From positions 1 through 64,000 of the forward strand of contig NZ_JAPDDR010000007.1 in assembly GCF_025950095.1 (NCBI RefSeq): a DNA stretch of 64,000 bases, given 5' to 3'. The DNA is from Luteolibacter rhizosphaerae (lineage in GTDB: Bacteria > Verrucomicrobiota > Verrucomicrobiia > Verrucomicrobiales > Akkermansiaceae). Under the pieces are notes generated by a model. It searched no databases and was not told where the DNA came from. It was given only the letters and a program-made list of their open reading frames with translations. Within the stretch, counting starts at the first letter, position 1, and each line of letters opens with the position of its first letter. Made by a program: the position numbers and the translations under genes. Positions 10,011-18,682 of the stretch are shown one piece after another.

Positions 10011-10070
10011 CCAGGAGATTGGCCTTTGATCGCATAAGATCATCGGCTAATCTCCTGATTGGTTTTTGCC
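10011..10070 (+). terminator. Hairpin between the TPR and metzincin genes, probable terminator
   Basis: CAGGAGATTGGCC at 10012-10024 pairs with GGCTAATCTCCTG at 10045-10057: thirteen pairs including one G-U. The loop contains a second self-complementary GATC/GATC stem. TTTTT follows within ten bases of the stem. It ends about ten bases before the ATG at 10079, so it could instead be a leader structure for that gene. Confidence 0.55.
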
Positions 10071-10078
10071 CATAACTT

Positions 10079-13000
10079 ATGAACAGCCGCCCCCGGCGTG
10101 CCGGAGCATGGATTTGCTCCGCCCTCCTCCTCTCCGCTCTTTGGTTTTCCCTCCAAACCTCTCCGAATCCGGTCGTCTCCGGGGTCGCGCGGAAGGGATC
10201 TCCCGCTGCCCGTCCCGAAGGACTGGAAGCTCTCCCGACGCCATCGCAGCGCGGACCGTCGAAGTCGCTTGCCCGCGAGAATTCCCCAGCGCCCACCGCG
10301 GCGACTCCCCTTCCCGAGTGCGAGCACTGCAAGACCTCCCATTCGATTCCTGCCGCGAGCCTTCCCCTCGACCTCGATTTCGTCCGACGCCTCGCGGCAC
10401 TGCCGGGTGACCTGAGTTTTCCCCTGCCCGACGGTCGGGAGGCCCGCGGCGTCATCGAAATGCGGGTGCCCGGCGCGGATGGAACGATCGATACGATTTC
10501 GGGCCGTCTGACTCATCCCGGAGCCGGCCGTTTCACCTTCACGCGCGAGCGTTTGGAAGGGGTCTTCTTCCCGCTTTCCGGCACCGTCGAGATCCTTGCC
10601 TGTGATACCGCCTACCGCGTCGAAACCCGGGAGGGGCAGCCGGAACTCGTCGCCCTTCCCGCCGATGCCGTGGTGTGCCGGGGCATGGCGGCCGATGAAG
10701 GCGGTGATGTGGAGGAACTGCCCTCCGATCATCCCACCAATGTCCCGATTCCCGAGTATCAGAATGGCGTGATCCCGCTGCAGAGTCTCCCTGGTGCCGC
10801 GGCCGTGGCCTATCTCGATTTCGATGGCGAGGAAGGGCCGCACGTCTCTTGGGGAAACTTCGATGCTCTTTCCTACAATTTCAGCAATTCCAAGATCCGG
10901 GGTATTTGGCTGAGGGTTTCGGAGGATCTCGCTCCCTTCAATATCAACGTCACCACCGATCTGGCTGTTTATCTCGCGGCTCCGATCAATAGCCGCCAGC
11001 GTTGCATCATCACCCCCACACGGAATGCCGCTCCCAGCGCAGGGGGAGTGGCCTACATCGGATCCTTCAATAACTCGGCAGAGGTCTCCTGCTGGGTCTA
11101 TAACAGCGGGGACAAAGCCTGCGCGGAGACCGTGTCCCACGAACTCGGGCACACCTTCTTCCTCCGCCACGATGGCAGGTCCTCTCCTGCTGAAACCTAC
11201 TATGATGGGCATGGGGGCACCGGTCCCGTGTCCTGGGGACCGATTATGGGATCCGCTTTTGATCCGAACCTCACCCAATGGTCGAAGGGCGAGTATGCCG
11301 GTGCCAACAACTTCGAAGACGATCTCTCCATCATCGTCGGCTCTAACAATTCCGTAGACTATCGTGCGGACGACACGGGTGCGACCCATGCCACGGCCCG
11401 CTATCTGGAGATCCAAGGCTCCACGAACACCGTTTCCGGCCAAGGGTTGATCGAAACCAATACCGACTCCGATGCCTTCCGCTTCCGCACGAGCGCAACG
11501 GGGAACACCAGCATCACGGTCAAGCCCGTCGCGGCGAATCCGAATCTGGATCTCCTAGCGGAAATCGTGACCGCCACAGGCACCGTCTTGGCCAGCGCGA
11601 ATCTGCCCACGGCCGTAGAGGCCACTGTCACGGCCAGCGCCCTTCCCGCGGGGGAATACATCCTCCGCGTCTCCGGAGTGGGGATGGGTGATCCCCTCGT
11701 TACAGGCTACACCAAGTACGGTTCGCTGGGTGCCTACTCCATGACCGGCTCCGTCGGCAGTGCCGTGAAACCGGATCGCTTCACCTTGGCCGAAACCGCT
11801 CCGGCCGGGACCGTGGTTGGAAGCGTGACGCCTTTGCTTTCCCACGGCACGAACCCGCTTCAATTCACGATAGCCTCGGGGAATACGAGCGGGGCCTTCG
11901 CGCTGAATTCCATCACGGGCCAACTCACGCTCGCCACACCTTCCGCAATCAATTTCGAAACCCTGTCCACCACATGGGAGACGCCAGCTTGGTTCGAAAT
12001 GTTTGTAAACGTGCAGGACCTCACGAACTCCGCGCTCAGCGAGGTGCTACGGGTGGTGGTGCATATCACCAATGTCAATGAACCGCCGCTCATCACCGGT
12101 GGTTCTGTCGTGATTCCGGAGCGGCTCATGAGCGGGGCGCAAGTCTTCCGCGTGACCGGCACGGATCCGGATCGCTTCGACCGGATTGCATCCTATCAGA
12201 TCATCTCCGGGAACACGGGGAACGTCTTTGCGATTTCTTCAGAAGGGGTGGTCACGACCACGGTGCCTCCGCTCATTACGGGTGGCGGCACTTACACGCT
12301 CACGGTGAGAGCGCAGGATGCAGGCAGCCCTGTGAGCACGGCTACCACCACGGTCACGGTGCAATTGCTGGCGACTCCGGCAGGCACGCAGCCCGGCGGG
12401 GCGCGGCGCACGCTCTACGACAATCTCAGCGGCAACACCCTCACGAGCTTGACGGGGAGCACACGCTTTCCGCTCGAGCCGGATCGCGAGATCTTCCTCA
12501 CCTCGATGGCGGACAGCGGACAAGGGGTGAACCTCGGCAGTGCTACCCGGGCCTTCCTGATCGTCCCCCAGACCGGCACCTACAACTTCTGGATCGGCGG
12601 CGACGATGCCTGCCAGCTCCTCTTCGCGGCGAACGGCAATCCCGCCAGCGCGGCGCCCATTGCCAACACCACGACCTCCACGGGCCAATTCCAATGGGAC
12701 ATCTCCACCTCCCAAAAATCCGCCGATATCCCGCTGACGGCGGGGCAGATCTGCTACATCGAGGCGCGTCACAAGCAGGGCAGCAACACGGAGAGCTTCT
12801 CGGTCGCTTGGAGCGCCAAGTCCGGAGCACAAACCCTGATCGCCCGGGAGGTGATCCCCGGCACCTATCTGGCGCCGCATAGCATGAACTATCGCCCGAA
12901 GCTGGTTCCCGGAACGCTCACGCTCTTCCAGAATGCGGCACCCGGAAACAGCTTCGGATTCGCCGCTGCGGACGACAGCCTGAACCCCGGACAGACCGCC

Positions 13001-14482
13001 TCCTTCGCCATCACCGGCGGGAACAGCGCCGGGCTTTTCGCGATCCGAGCCTCGGACGGGTGTCTCACGGTGGAGAATCCCGCGCAGATCAATCCGACTG
13101 CCTCCTATCAGCTTCAGATCAGCGTTACCGACAACGGGTCACCGCCACGCACGGGGAGTGGAAATCTGAATATCTCCTTCCGCTCGCCGGGGCCGCTCCT
13201 GTCTTCACTGAATGTGCAGGCCACGCCACCTGCCAGCGCCACGACCTCCGGCTCCGGCGTCTATCTGCTGGGTACGGAAGTTCCGATCTCCGCCAGTCCG
13301 GCAGGAGGAGCGCCACCTTTCCAAGGCTGGAGCGGCACCGGAATCGACAGCCCTTCCTCGCTCGCCACGGACGTGGTGATCGACACCAAGCCGCTTGGAA
13401 TCGCCGGAGCGAACTTCACCTCCATGAGCCTAACGGACGGAACCGCCGCGCTGGCTCCTGTGGCAGCTTCCAGCGATCTCACATGGTCGCTCCTCGGGAG
13501 TACCTCGAACATGGATATCGTGAACTCCACGATCATCGGCGGGGGCGAGGGATTGCGGATCGATGGCGTGAGCGGAAATAACCGCGGTCTGCTCGGCGCG
13601 ATGGCTTCTCCCGTGACTCTGGCCGTGGGCGAGACTCTTTCCTTGAGCATCGACGGTCACTATCACGAGACGCCCACGAACGCTGCGAACGCGCTGTTGG
13701 TGGGATTCACTTCCGCCGCGTCCGCAGACCGGGACAAGACGCTTTCCGTGCGTTTCGGCACCGGCACCACGGCGGGATTCTCCCTTGCCCGTGACATTTC
13801 CCCGACCGACCTCTCGCCCGGGACCGGCTCGGTGGGGCTGCTCGCCGCGACAGCCTCCGGACCGGCGATTTCCCCGGTGAGCACGGCCCCGTTCACCATC
13901 GTGATGTCGATCAATCGCACGAGCGAGAATTTGTACACGATCTCCGCTGCGATCGGGAGCTCCATGCTGACCACCGCGCCCTTGGCGCTGGGATGGCCGC
14001 CGGTTTACGACAGCATTTACATCCGCAATAACGGCATCAACTCGGACTTCACGATCGACAACGTGTTGGTGAGCCGCAGTGCGGCCAAGACGGTGATTGC
14101 TTCCTTCCAAGCGCCGGATCCCTATTCGGCTTGGGTTGCGGGCTATCCCCTTGCGGGTGCCGCTGCCGAGAAGAATGCGGACCCCGATGGTGACGGATTC
14201 CCGAATGTCGCCGAGATGCATCTCGGCTTCAGCCCCGCGGATGCCGGCTCGCGCCTGAAGCTCACGCTCGGAGGGATCCAAGGATCGAACGTGAACCTCG
14301 TGGCGAACCGTCTGGTCACTGTAGGAACCTTCACCCTGCAGTGGAGCGACTCGCTGAGCGGAACATGGCCGGGATCGCAGGTTATCACGGTCGCCGCGGA
14401 TGGATGGAACATCCCGATTCCCGCCAGCGCGTCGGGAGCGAGACGTTTCTACCGGCTCACCTACGCGCCGCCGACGCCGTAG
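10079..14482 (+). CDS. Large secreted metzincin-like metalloprotease with PPC, cadherin-like and PA14 domains
   Basis: This 1467-residue protein carries a basic N-terminus and hydrophobic signal segment (about 8-25). A zinc-protease signature is plain: HELGHTFFLRH at 354-364 gives HExxHxxxxxH with ligands His354, His358 and His364 and catalytic Glu355. Met390 in GPIMG fits the metzincin Met-turn. A PPC-like beta domain follows (about 440-550), then one or two cadherin-like repeats (about 565-780). A PA14-like domain (about 785-930, YNFWIGGDD) comes next, then a second cadherin-like repeat and beta domains. A degenerate TSP3 stretch (ADPDGDGFPNVAEM) precedes a final module ending RRFYRLTY. The protein should act outside the cell on proteins or glycoproteins. 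The 3' end overlaps the convergent NlpC/P60-like gene by 26 bases. Confidence 0.88.
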   Translation: MNSRPRRAGAWICSALLLSALWFSLQTSPNPVVSGVARKGSPAARPEGLEALPTPSQRGPSKSLARENSPAPTAATPLPECEHCKTSHSIPAASLPLDLDFVRRLAALPGDLSFPLPDGREARGVIEMRVPGADGTIDTISGRLTHPGAGRFTFTRERLEGVFFPLSGTVEILACDTAYRVETREGQPELVALPADAVVCRGMAADEGGDVEELPSDHPTNVPIPEYQNGVIPLQSLPGAAAVAYLDFDGEEGPHVSWGNFDALSYNFSNSKIRGIWLRVSEDLAPFNINVTTDLAVYLAAPINSRQRCIITPTRNAAPSAGGVAYIGSFNNSAEVSCWVYNSGDKACAETVSHELGHTFFLRHDGRSSPAETYYDGHGGTGPVSWGPIMGSAFDPNLTQWSKGEYAGANNFEDDLSIIVGSNNSVDYRADDTGATHATARYLEIQGSTNTVSGQGLIETNTDSDAFRFRTSATGNTSITVKPVAANPNLDLLAEIVTATGTVLASANLPTAVEATVTASALPAGEYILRVSGVGMGDPLVTGYTKYGSLGAYSMTGSVGSAVKPDRFTLAETAPAGTVVGSVTPLLSHGTNPLQFTIASGNTSGAFALNSITGQLTLATPSAINFETLSTTWETPAWFEMFVNVQDLTNSALSEVLRVVVHITNVNEPPLITGGSVVIPERLMSGAQVFRVTGTDPDRFDRIASYQIISGNTGNVFAISSEGVVTTTVPPLITGGGTYTLTVRAQDAGSPVSTATTTVTVQLLATPAGTQPGGARRTLYDNLSGNTLTSLTGSTRFPLEPDREIFLTSMADSGQGVNLGSATRAFLIVPQTGTYNFWIGGDDACQLLFAANGNPASAAPIANTTTSTGQFQWDISTSQKSADIPLTAGQICYIEARHKQGSNTESFSVAWSAKSGAQTLIAREVIPGTYLAPHSMNYRPKLVPGTLTLFQNAAPGNSFGFAAADDSLNPGQTASFAITGGNSAGLFAIRASDGCLTVENPAQINPTASYQLQISVTDNGSPPRTGSGNLNISFRSPGPLLSSLNVQATPPASATTSGSGVYLLGTEVPISASPAGGAPPFQGWSGTGIDSPSSLATDVVIDTKPLGIAGANFTSMSLTDGTAALAPVAASSDLTWSLLGSTSNMDIVNSTIIGGGEGLRIDGVSGNNRGLLGAMASPVTLAVGETLSLSIDGHYHETPTNAANALLVGFTSAASADRDKTLSVRFGTGTTAGFSLARDISPTDLSPGTGSVGLLAATASGPAISPVSTAPFTIVMSINRTSENLYTISAAIGSSMLTTAPLALGWPPVYDSIYIRNNGINSDFTIDNVLVSRSAAKTVIASFQAPDPYSAWVAGYPLAGAAAEKNADPDGDGFPNVAEMHLGFSPADAGSRLKLTLGGIQGSNVNLVANRLVTVGTFTLQWSDSLSGTWPGSQVITVAADGWNIPIPASASGARRFYRLTYAPPTP

Positions 14483-15260
14483 CCGGGCCCTCGCCCATCA
14501 CCTTGATCTTCTTCCCGGCCAGCCAAGCCCGGAGGAGATCGGGGTCGGAGCTCAACAACCCCTGCACGCGGTAATTCGAGCGGCGTAGTACTTCCGCATC
14601 CGTCTCGCTTTCGTTCACCACGCACCATGGTCGGGAGCCGGATGAGTGGATGAAGCGGAAGCCATCCCTGCCGGTGACGAGGAAGGCCACGTGACTGTCG
14701 AGGCCCACGATGCGGATGCCCGGTTCAGCCGTGCGCATCTCCGCGGCCCATGTTTCGTAAGGAATGCCAACCTTCACCTCCATTGCCTCGCGCGGTACGA
14801 AGCTCCGGAGGATATTCTGCGAAGGCTGCTGCGCCAGCTTGTAGCGATCCACCTGGAAGCCGGCATCGCGTAGTACGGTGGCCACGAAGTAGCCGCAGGC
14901 AATCCTACCTTGGCCGGGACCTTCGGCGGTTCCATGGAAGTCCCACGGCGTGCCGAGCCAGCAGTCCATCATCTCCGGCAGCACGGTTTCGAGAAAGCTT
15001 CTCGTCTCCTTCAACACGGCTTTCTTTTCCGCAGTGGTCTGCGCTTTCGCATGACGTCGGGCCAGATCCTTGCGCCAGCGGGCGGCTTCTTCCTTGAGGG
15101 TCCGGTAGCGCGCGATGTCGGGCTTGGGGATCTGCATGGCGGCGGGCATGACCGCCACCCTAGCTTCACGCCACAGCGGAGCGAGCTGCACCCGGAAATG
15201 CCAGCAGACCGCGCAAAGAATTGCAGCCAAGGCTAAGATTGTTAGGGCAAGGCGCTTCAC
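14457..15260 (-). CDS. Membrane-anchored NlpC/P60-like (papain-fold) protein, putative
   Basis: This 267-residue protein uses a GTG start. Residues 5-22 form a hydrophobic membrane or signal segment, followed by a charged helical region (50-95). The remainder has the order expected of NlpC/P60-type cysteine peptidases: GTPWDFHG, then a Cys in IACGYFVATVL at the start of a helix (nucleophile candidate), then His in DSHVAFLV on a strand, then FIHSSG. Such enzymes cut peptidoglycan peptides or other amide bonds. Similarity is seen only at the motif level, so the fold is likely but the substrate is not known. Its 3' end overlaps that of the convergent protease gene. Confidence 0.65.
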   Translation of the reverse strand: MKRLALTILALAAILCAVCWHFRVQLAPLWREARVAVMPAAMQIPKPDIARYRTLKEEAARWRKDLARRHAKAQTTAEKKAVLKETRSFLETVLPEMMDCWLGTPWDFHGTAEGPGQGRIACGYFVATVLRDAGFQVDRYKLAQQPSQNILRSFVPREAMEVKVGIPYETWAAEMRTAEPGIRIVGLDSHVAFLVTGRDGFRFIHSSGSRPWCVVNESETDAEVLRRSNYRVQGLLSSDPDLLRAWLAGKKIKVMGEGPATASAARR

Positions 15261-15352
15261 TCGAAGTGAGTGGATTCAATCACTTGCAAGGCCGCATGCG
15301 AAGACGATTTTCCCAGGGTTGCCAAGAGGAGGGGAATTCACACGCTTTCCCC

Positions 15353-16261
15353 GTGAGCGGGAGCTTGTCGGAAGATCAATCGAAGGTGATGAGCCTGTCG
15401 CTGTGGATCGCCGTGGCCCTTTTGATCGTGAAGGTCACCGCCGCCGCCATCACCGGTTCATCCGCGATCTATTCGGATGCCGCGGAGTCGGTGACCCACG
15501 TGCTCGCGGTCGCCTTCGCCGCGTGGGCGCTGCGGCTTTCGCACAAGCCCTCCGACGACACCCACCACTTCGGCCATGACAAGGTGGCCTTCCTTTCCTC
15601 CGGCTTCGAGGGCGCGATGATCAGCGCTGCGGCGCTCCTGATCGTTTACGAAGCCGGACGCCAGGCATTGGTCGGTGCGGAGATCTCCAGCATGGGGCTG
15701 GGGATGATCCTGACCGCCGCCGCAGCCGTCGTGAATCTGGTGCTGGGCAGTGCTTTGCTCCGTGTCGGCAAGAAGAGGAATTCCGCCGTGCTGCGGGCGA
15801 ACGGCCATCACGTTCTGGCGGATGTCTGGACCAGCGGCGCCGTGCTCATCGCGCTCGCGCTGATTCAATTCACCGGCTGGAAATGGTGGGACCCGATCTT
15901 TGCCACCCTAGCCGCGGCCAAGCTGCTCTGGACCGGAGCCAAGCTCATGCGGGAGAGCTTCGGAGGACTCATGGATGAAGCCGACCTGAGGGTGGAGAAG
16001 GAGCTCCGCGATTGTCTGGATGCCGAGTGCGCTGAGGCGGGCTTGTCCTATCACAATCTCCGGCACCGTCATTCGGGTCGCACTCACTGGGTGGAGTTTC
16101 ACCTGGTGTTTCCGGATCAAGCCGGGCTGCAGGAGGCGCATGAGGTTGCCACTCTCATGGAGGGTAAGATCGCGGCCTTGCTCGGCCCGGATGTCCGGGT
16201 CATCTCTCACCTCGAGCCGCGTTCCGCGGAGCATCAGGTGTATGATTGGGAAGTCCGCTAG
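15353..16261 (+). CDS. Cation diffusion facilitator (CDF) family exporter
   Basis: The 302-residue product shows the CDF plan: about six hydrophobic segments, then a cytoplasmic ferredoxin-like domain containing HSGRTHWVEFHL. The TM5 half of the metal site is canonical (HHVLADVWTS, HxxxD). The TM2 half reads SDAAESVTH, where Glu and His replace the usual His or Asp pair, which may alter metal preference. HFGHDKVAF after TM2 is typical. CDF proteins export Zn, Fe, Mn or Co using the proton gradient. The start is uncertain: a GTG at 15353 and an ATG at 15389 are both in frame, and AGGAGGGG sits 18 bases before the GTG. The longer reading from 15221 overlaps the opposite gene's start and has no membrane-like sequence. 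Confidence 0.87.
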   Translation: MSGSLSEDQSKVMSLSLWIAVALLIVKVTAAAITGSSAIYSDAAESVTHVLAVAFAAWALRLSHKPSDDTHHFGHDKVAFLSSGFEGAMISAAALLIVYEAGRQALVGAEISSMGLGMILTAAAAVVNLVLGSALLRVGKKRNSAVLRANGHHVLADVWTSGAVLIALALIQFTGWKWWDPIFATLAAAKLLWTGAKLMRESFGGLMDEADLRVEKELRDCLDAECAEAGLSYHNLRHRHSGRTHWVEFHLVFPDQAGLQEAHEVATLMEGKIAALLGPDVRVISHLEPRSAEHQVYDWEVR

Positions 16262-16911
16262 GCCTGCGGGGTGTAGCCCATCACGATATCGAACCGCGCC
16301 GCGAGTTCTCCCGTCGTCACGCCGGTCAGCGGGGCGAAATCCACGATCACCGAGGCGCGCTGCTTCTCATCCTTGATCGCGCGGATCACCCCGTCCTTCT
16401 CGTTCTGGGGCTCGCCCTTGATGTAGCACTGGGTCGTCCACCTCTCGTGGCCCTTCATCTTCACCGCGAAGTGGATGTGCGGCGTGCGGCCGGGATAGCG
16501 AACCGGCTTGATGGTGCGGAAGTAGTACTCGCCCGTGGAGCCGGTCATGAAGCGCCCGAAACCTTGGAAATTCGCGTCCCGCTTTTCGGCATCGCTGCTG
16601 CCCTTGTGAAGGTAGACGCCGTGGTGATCCACCTGCCAGATCTCGACCAGCGCATTGCGGATCGGGTTGCCCTTCACATCGGTTACTTTGCCGCTCAGGT
16701 GGGTAATGTTTCCCAGCGCCGGAGTCAGCCCGTCGTTCAGGATCACCAGATCATTGTCCGTATCCAGCGGCAGATCCACCGGATAGAAGGGTCCTTCGGT
16801 CTGGCGCGGCGTCAGCGTGAGCGCCTCGGCGAAAGCACCCGGCACCCAAAGTCCGGCGGCACCGAGGGTGAACCGCGACAGGAAGCGACGGCGGGAGGAC
16901 AGGATATTCAT
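16258..16911 (-). CDS. Tat-exported intradiol ring-cleavage dioxygenase
   Basis: This 217-residue protein starts with a textbook twin-arginine signal (SRRRFLSR plus hydrophobic segment, cleavage near AFA-EA). The mature part has the catechol/protocatechuate dioxygenase core: TEGPFYP near the start, GKVTDVKGNPI, VEIWQVD, and the iron-ligand region GEYYFRTIKP...RYPGRTPHIHF, which supplies the Tyr and His-x-His ligands. These enzymes open catecholic rings between the two hydroxyls using Fe(III) and oxygen. A periplasmic location suggests action on plant- or humic-derived aromatics. No other aromatic-degradation gene is adjacent. It is convergent with the CDF gene, overlapping by four bases. Confidence 0.87.
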   Translation of the reverse strand: MNILSSRRRFLSRFTLGAAGLWVPGAFAEALTLTPRQTEGPFYPVDLPLDTDNDLVILNDGLTPALGNITHLSGKVTDVKGNPIRNALVEIWQVDHHGVYLHKGSSDAEKRDANFQGFGRFMTGSTGEYYFRTIKPVRYPGRTPHIHFAVKMKGHERWTTQCYIKGEPQNEKDGVIRAIKDEKQRASVIVDFAPLTGVTTGELAARFDIVMGYTPQA

Positions 16912-17008
16912 GGCAGCATCCTGAATTGTGAGGAGCCGCAGCGCCAGAAATTCCCTTGTCTGCTTCTAACTCCTTGCCCCCGGCAGGCGGCTCCCCGCTA
17001 CTTCCCAC

Positions 17009-17509
17009 ATGGCCGACATCTGGTCAGCGGCGAAACGTTCCGAGGTCATGTCCCGCATCCGTGGCGGCGACACCAAGCCGGAATTGCTGGTCCGCTCGAT
17101 GCTCCACCGCCTCGGCTACCGCTTCACCATCCACGGCCCAAAAAACAAGTCCCTGCCCGGGCATCCCGATCTGGTGCTGCCGAAGTATCAGGTCGTCATC
17201 TTTGTCCACGGCTGCTTCTGGCACGGCCATGAACACTGCCCGGACTTCAAGATGCCGAAGTCCAAGACCGAGTGGTGGACTGCCAAGATCGAAGGCAACC
17301 GCGCCCGCGATGCCCGCGTGGAGTCCGAACTCCGCTCTCTCGGCTGGCACGTGGTGACGCTGTGGGCCTGCGCGGTGAAGACGAGGTCCGCGCGTGAATG
17401 GCTGGAGTCGCGCTTGCCGGTTTTAATCGGCAAGCCGCCTTCACCGGCGTCCGAGGTGAAGGACCTGAAGCCAAGGCTGTCTGCCAGAGTGGCGGAGGAT
17501 CCGCTCTGA
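17009..17509 (+). CDS. vsr: Very short patch repair endonuclease, Vsr family, without a visible methylase
   Basis: The 166-residue sequence matches Vsr throughout. RSEVMSRIRGGDTKPEL at the N-terminus forms the nicking and mismatch-recognition helix. The Asp in GHPDLVLP is the catalytic residue, and VIFVHGCFWHGHEHC supplies the zinc and phosphate-contact His/Cys residues. KTEWWTAKIEGNRARD and LGWHVVTLW complete the fold. Vsr nicks beside T:G mismatches that arise by deamination of 5-methylcytosine and is normally coded next to a C5 cytosine methylase. None is present here: the neighbours are an intradiol dioxygenase and a small membrane protein. MutS is about 32 kb away. The Vsr-type active site looks intact. 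Confidence 0.9.
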   Translation: MADIWSAAKRSEVMSRIRGGDTKPELLVRSMLHRLGYRFTIHGPKNKSLPGHPDLVLPKYQVVIFVHGCFWHGHEHCPDFKMPKSKTEWWTAKIEGNRARDARVESELRSLGWHVVTLWACAVKTRSAREWLESRLPVLIGKPPSPASEVKDLKPRLSARVAEDPL

Positions 17510-17525
17510 GAGCAGGACCCCAATC

Positions 17526-17819
17526 CTAAACGCCGATCAGTGCCACGATGAAGCGATGGTAGAGCAGCGCGAAGGCAACCATGCCTGTGATGCCGAGGCC
17601 GATGAGCCGGGACCAATGGCGGCAAAAGCCAAGGACCGCTCCCCATACCGCACCGGCAAGAGCTCCATCCATCAGGTAGGCGGTGGGACCGATGCCATCA
17701 CCGATCACCAGGCGGGCGATGAGCTGGCTCGTGAAAGCACCGAAAGCGATGCAGATCACGATGAGCCCAATGAAGCGGGCCATCTTGCGTGATTTGGCAT
17801 TCGTGCTTTGATCACGCAT
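17526..17819 (-). CDS. Small integral membrane protein of unknown function
   Basis: Reading from ATG at 17819 gives about 97 residues with three hydrophobic segments (FIGLIVICIAFGAF, then LMDGALAGAVWGAVLGF, then LIGLGITGMVAFALLY) and a short basic N-terminus (RDQSTNAKSRKMAR). A longer frame opens at a TTG 36 bases upstream, but its first residues are proline-rich and the ATG is preferred. It lies 45 bases downstream of the rhomboid gene on the same strand and may share its transcript. No family was recognised. Confidence 0.6.
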   Translation of the reverse strand: MRDQSTNAKSRKMARFIGLIVICIAFGAFTSQLIARLVIGDGIGPTAYLMDGALAGAVWGAVLGFCRHWSRLIGLGITGMVAFALLYHRFIVALIGV

Positions 17820-17864
17820 TTCACTCAGCTTGGGAAGCGAACCGGGGGACGGCAAGCCGCCGGG

Positions 17865-18638
17865 TCACCAATACCTCTTCACCCCCGGCTCGTCTTCGTA
17901 GATCCGCCGGAACACCGAGGGAGGTTCGTTGTTCTTCATCCCGAAGCGGGCGAAGAGGCCCATCACCACGCCTGCGACGAAGCCGCCGATGTGTGCTGCA
18001 TAGGCGACCCCGCCCGTAGTCTGCTCGGTCTGAGCGATCGAGCCCGCGCCATTCACGAACTGCATGAAGGCCCACATGCCGATCACGAAGATCGCAGGCA
18101 GCGAGACGATGCGGAAGAAGAACACCGCATTCACCATGTTCCGCGGGAACAGCACCAGATAGGCACCGAGCACGCCCGAGATGGCACCGGAGGCACCCAG
18201 ATTCGGGATCACGCCATTCGGATCGGTCGCGATCTGGGCGAAGGTCGCGACCACCCCGCTCAACAAGTAGAAGATCAGGAACTTCACCGCGCCGAAGCGG
18301 TGCTCCACGTTATCCCCGAAGATCCAAAGGTAGAGCATGTTTCCCCCGATGTGCGCCCATCCGCCATGCATGAACATGGCGGAGAGGATGGTCAGGTAGA
18401 TCGGGCTGGGACCGGGCGCCTGCGGCAGTTGCAGGATCTCCCGCCCGCTTCGCACCAGCACCGGATCGACCAGATCCACCCCCTTCACGATCTCCAGCGG
18501 GATCACACTCCAGCCATAGGTGAAGGCAGGATCCATCAGTTGGACCAAGAACAAGGCCACGTTCGCCAAAAGCAGGCCGATGCTCACCCATGCGGGCTTC
18601 ATCAGGTGCCGGTCGTCATCGCTAATGGGGAAGATCAC
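17865..18638 (-). CDS. Rhomboid family intramembrane serine protease
   Basis: This 257-residue protein has six or seven membrane segments and the complete rhomboid signature. HGGWAHIGGNMLYLW in the L1/TM2 region gives HxxxHxxxN, the Ser in GASGAISG is the nucleophile, and the His in AYAAHIGGFVAG is its partner. Rhomboids cleave single-pass membrane proteins inside the bilayer. A short cytoplasmic tail follows the last helix. It sits in a run of minus-strand genes downstream of the lipoprotein hydrolase, 44 bases away. Its substrate cannot be inferred from position. Confidence 0.93.
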   Translation of the reverse strand: MIFPISDDDRHLMKPAWVSIGLLLANVALFLVQLMDPAFTYGWSVIPLEIVKGVDLVDPVLVRSGREILQLPQAPGPSPIYLTILSAMFMHGGWAHIGGNMLYLWIFGDNVEHRFGAVKFLIFYLLSGVVATFAQIATDPNGVIPNLGASGAISGVLGAYLVLFPRNMVNAVFFFRIVSLPAIFVIGMWAFMQFVNGAGSIAQTEQTTGGVAYAAHIGGFVAGVVMGLFARFGMKNNEPPSVFRRIYEDEPGVKRYW

Positions 18639-18682
18639 CCGGCTAAGATCCCCACACCTGCCCTGCCGTCCAAGCCTTTCCT

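Noticed and set aside
10040-11443. A 467-codon minus-strand frame opposite the metzincin gene
   Set aside because: It is antisense to a protein with a full zinc-protease signature and domain order; its own sequence has no recognisable motif.
17865-18638. Rhomboid as a rhombosortase linked to surface sorting
   Set aside because: It has the ordinary rhomboid layout with a standard GASG and no GlyGly-CTERM protein nearby; the PEP-CTERM tail here needs an exosortase, which is a different family.
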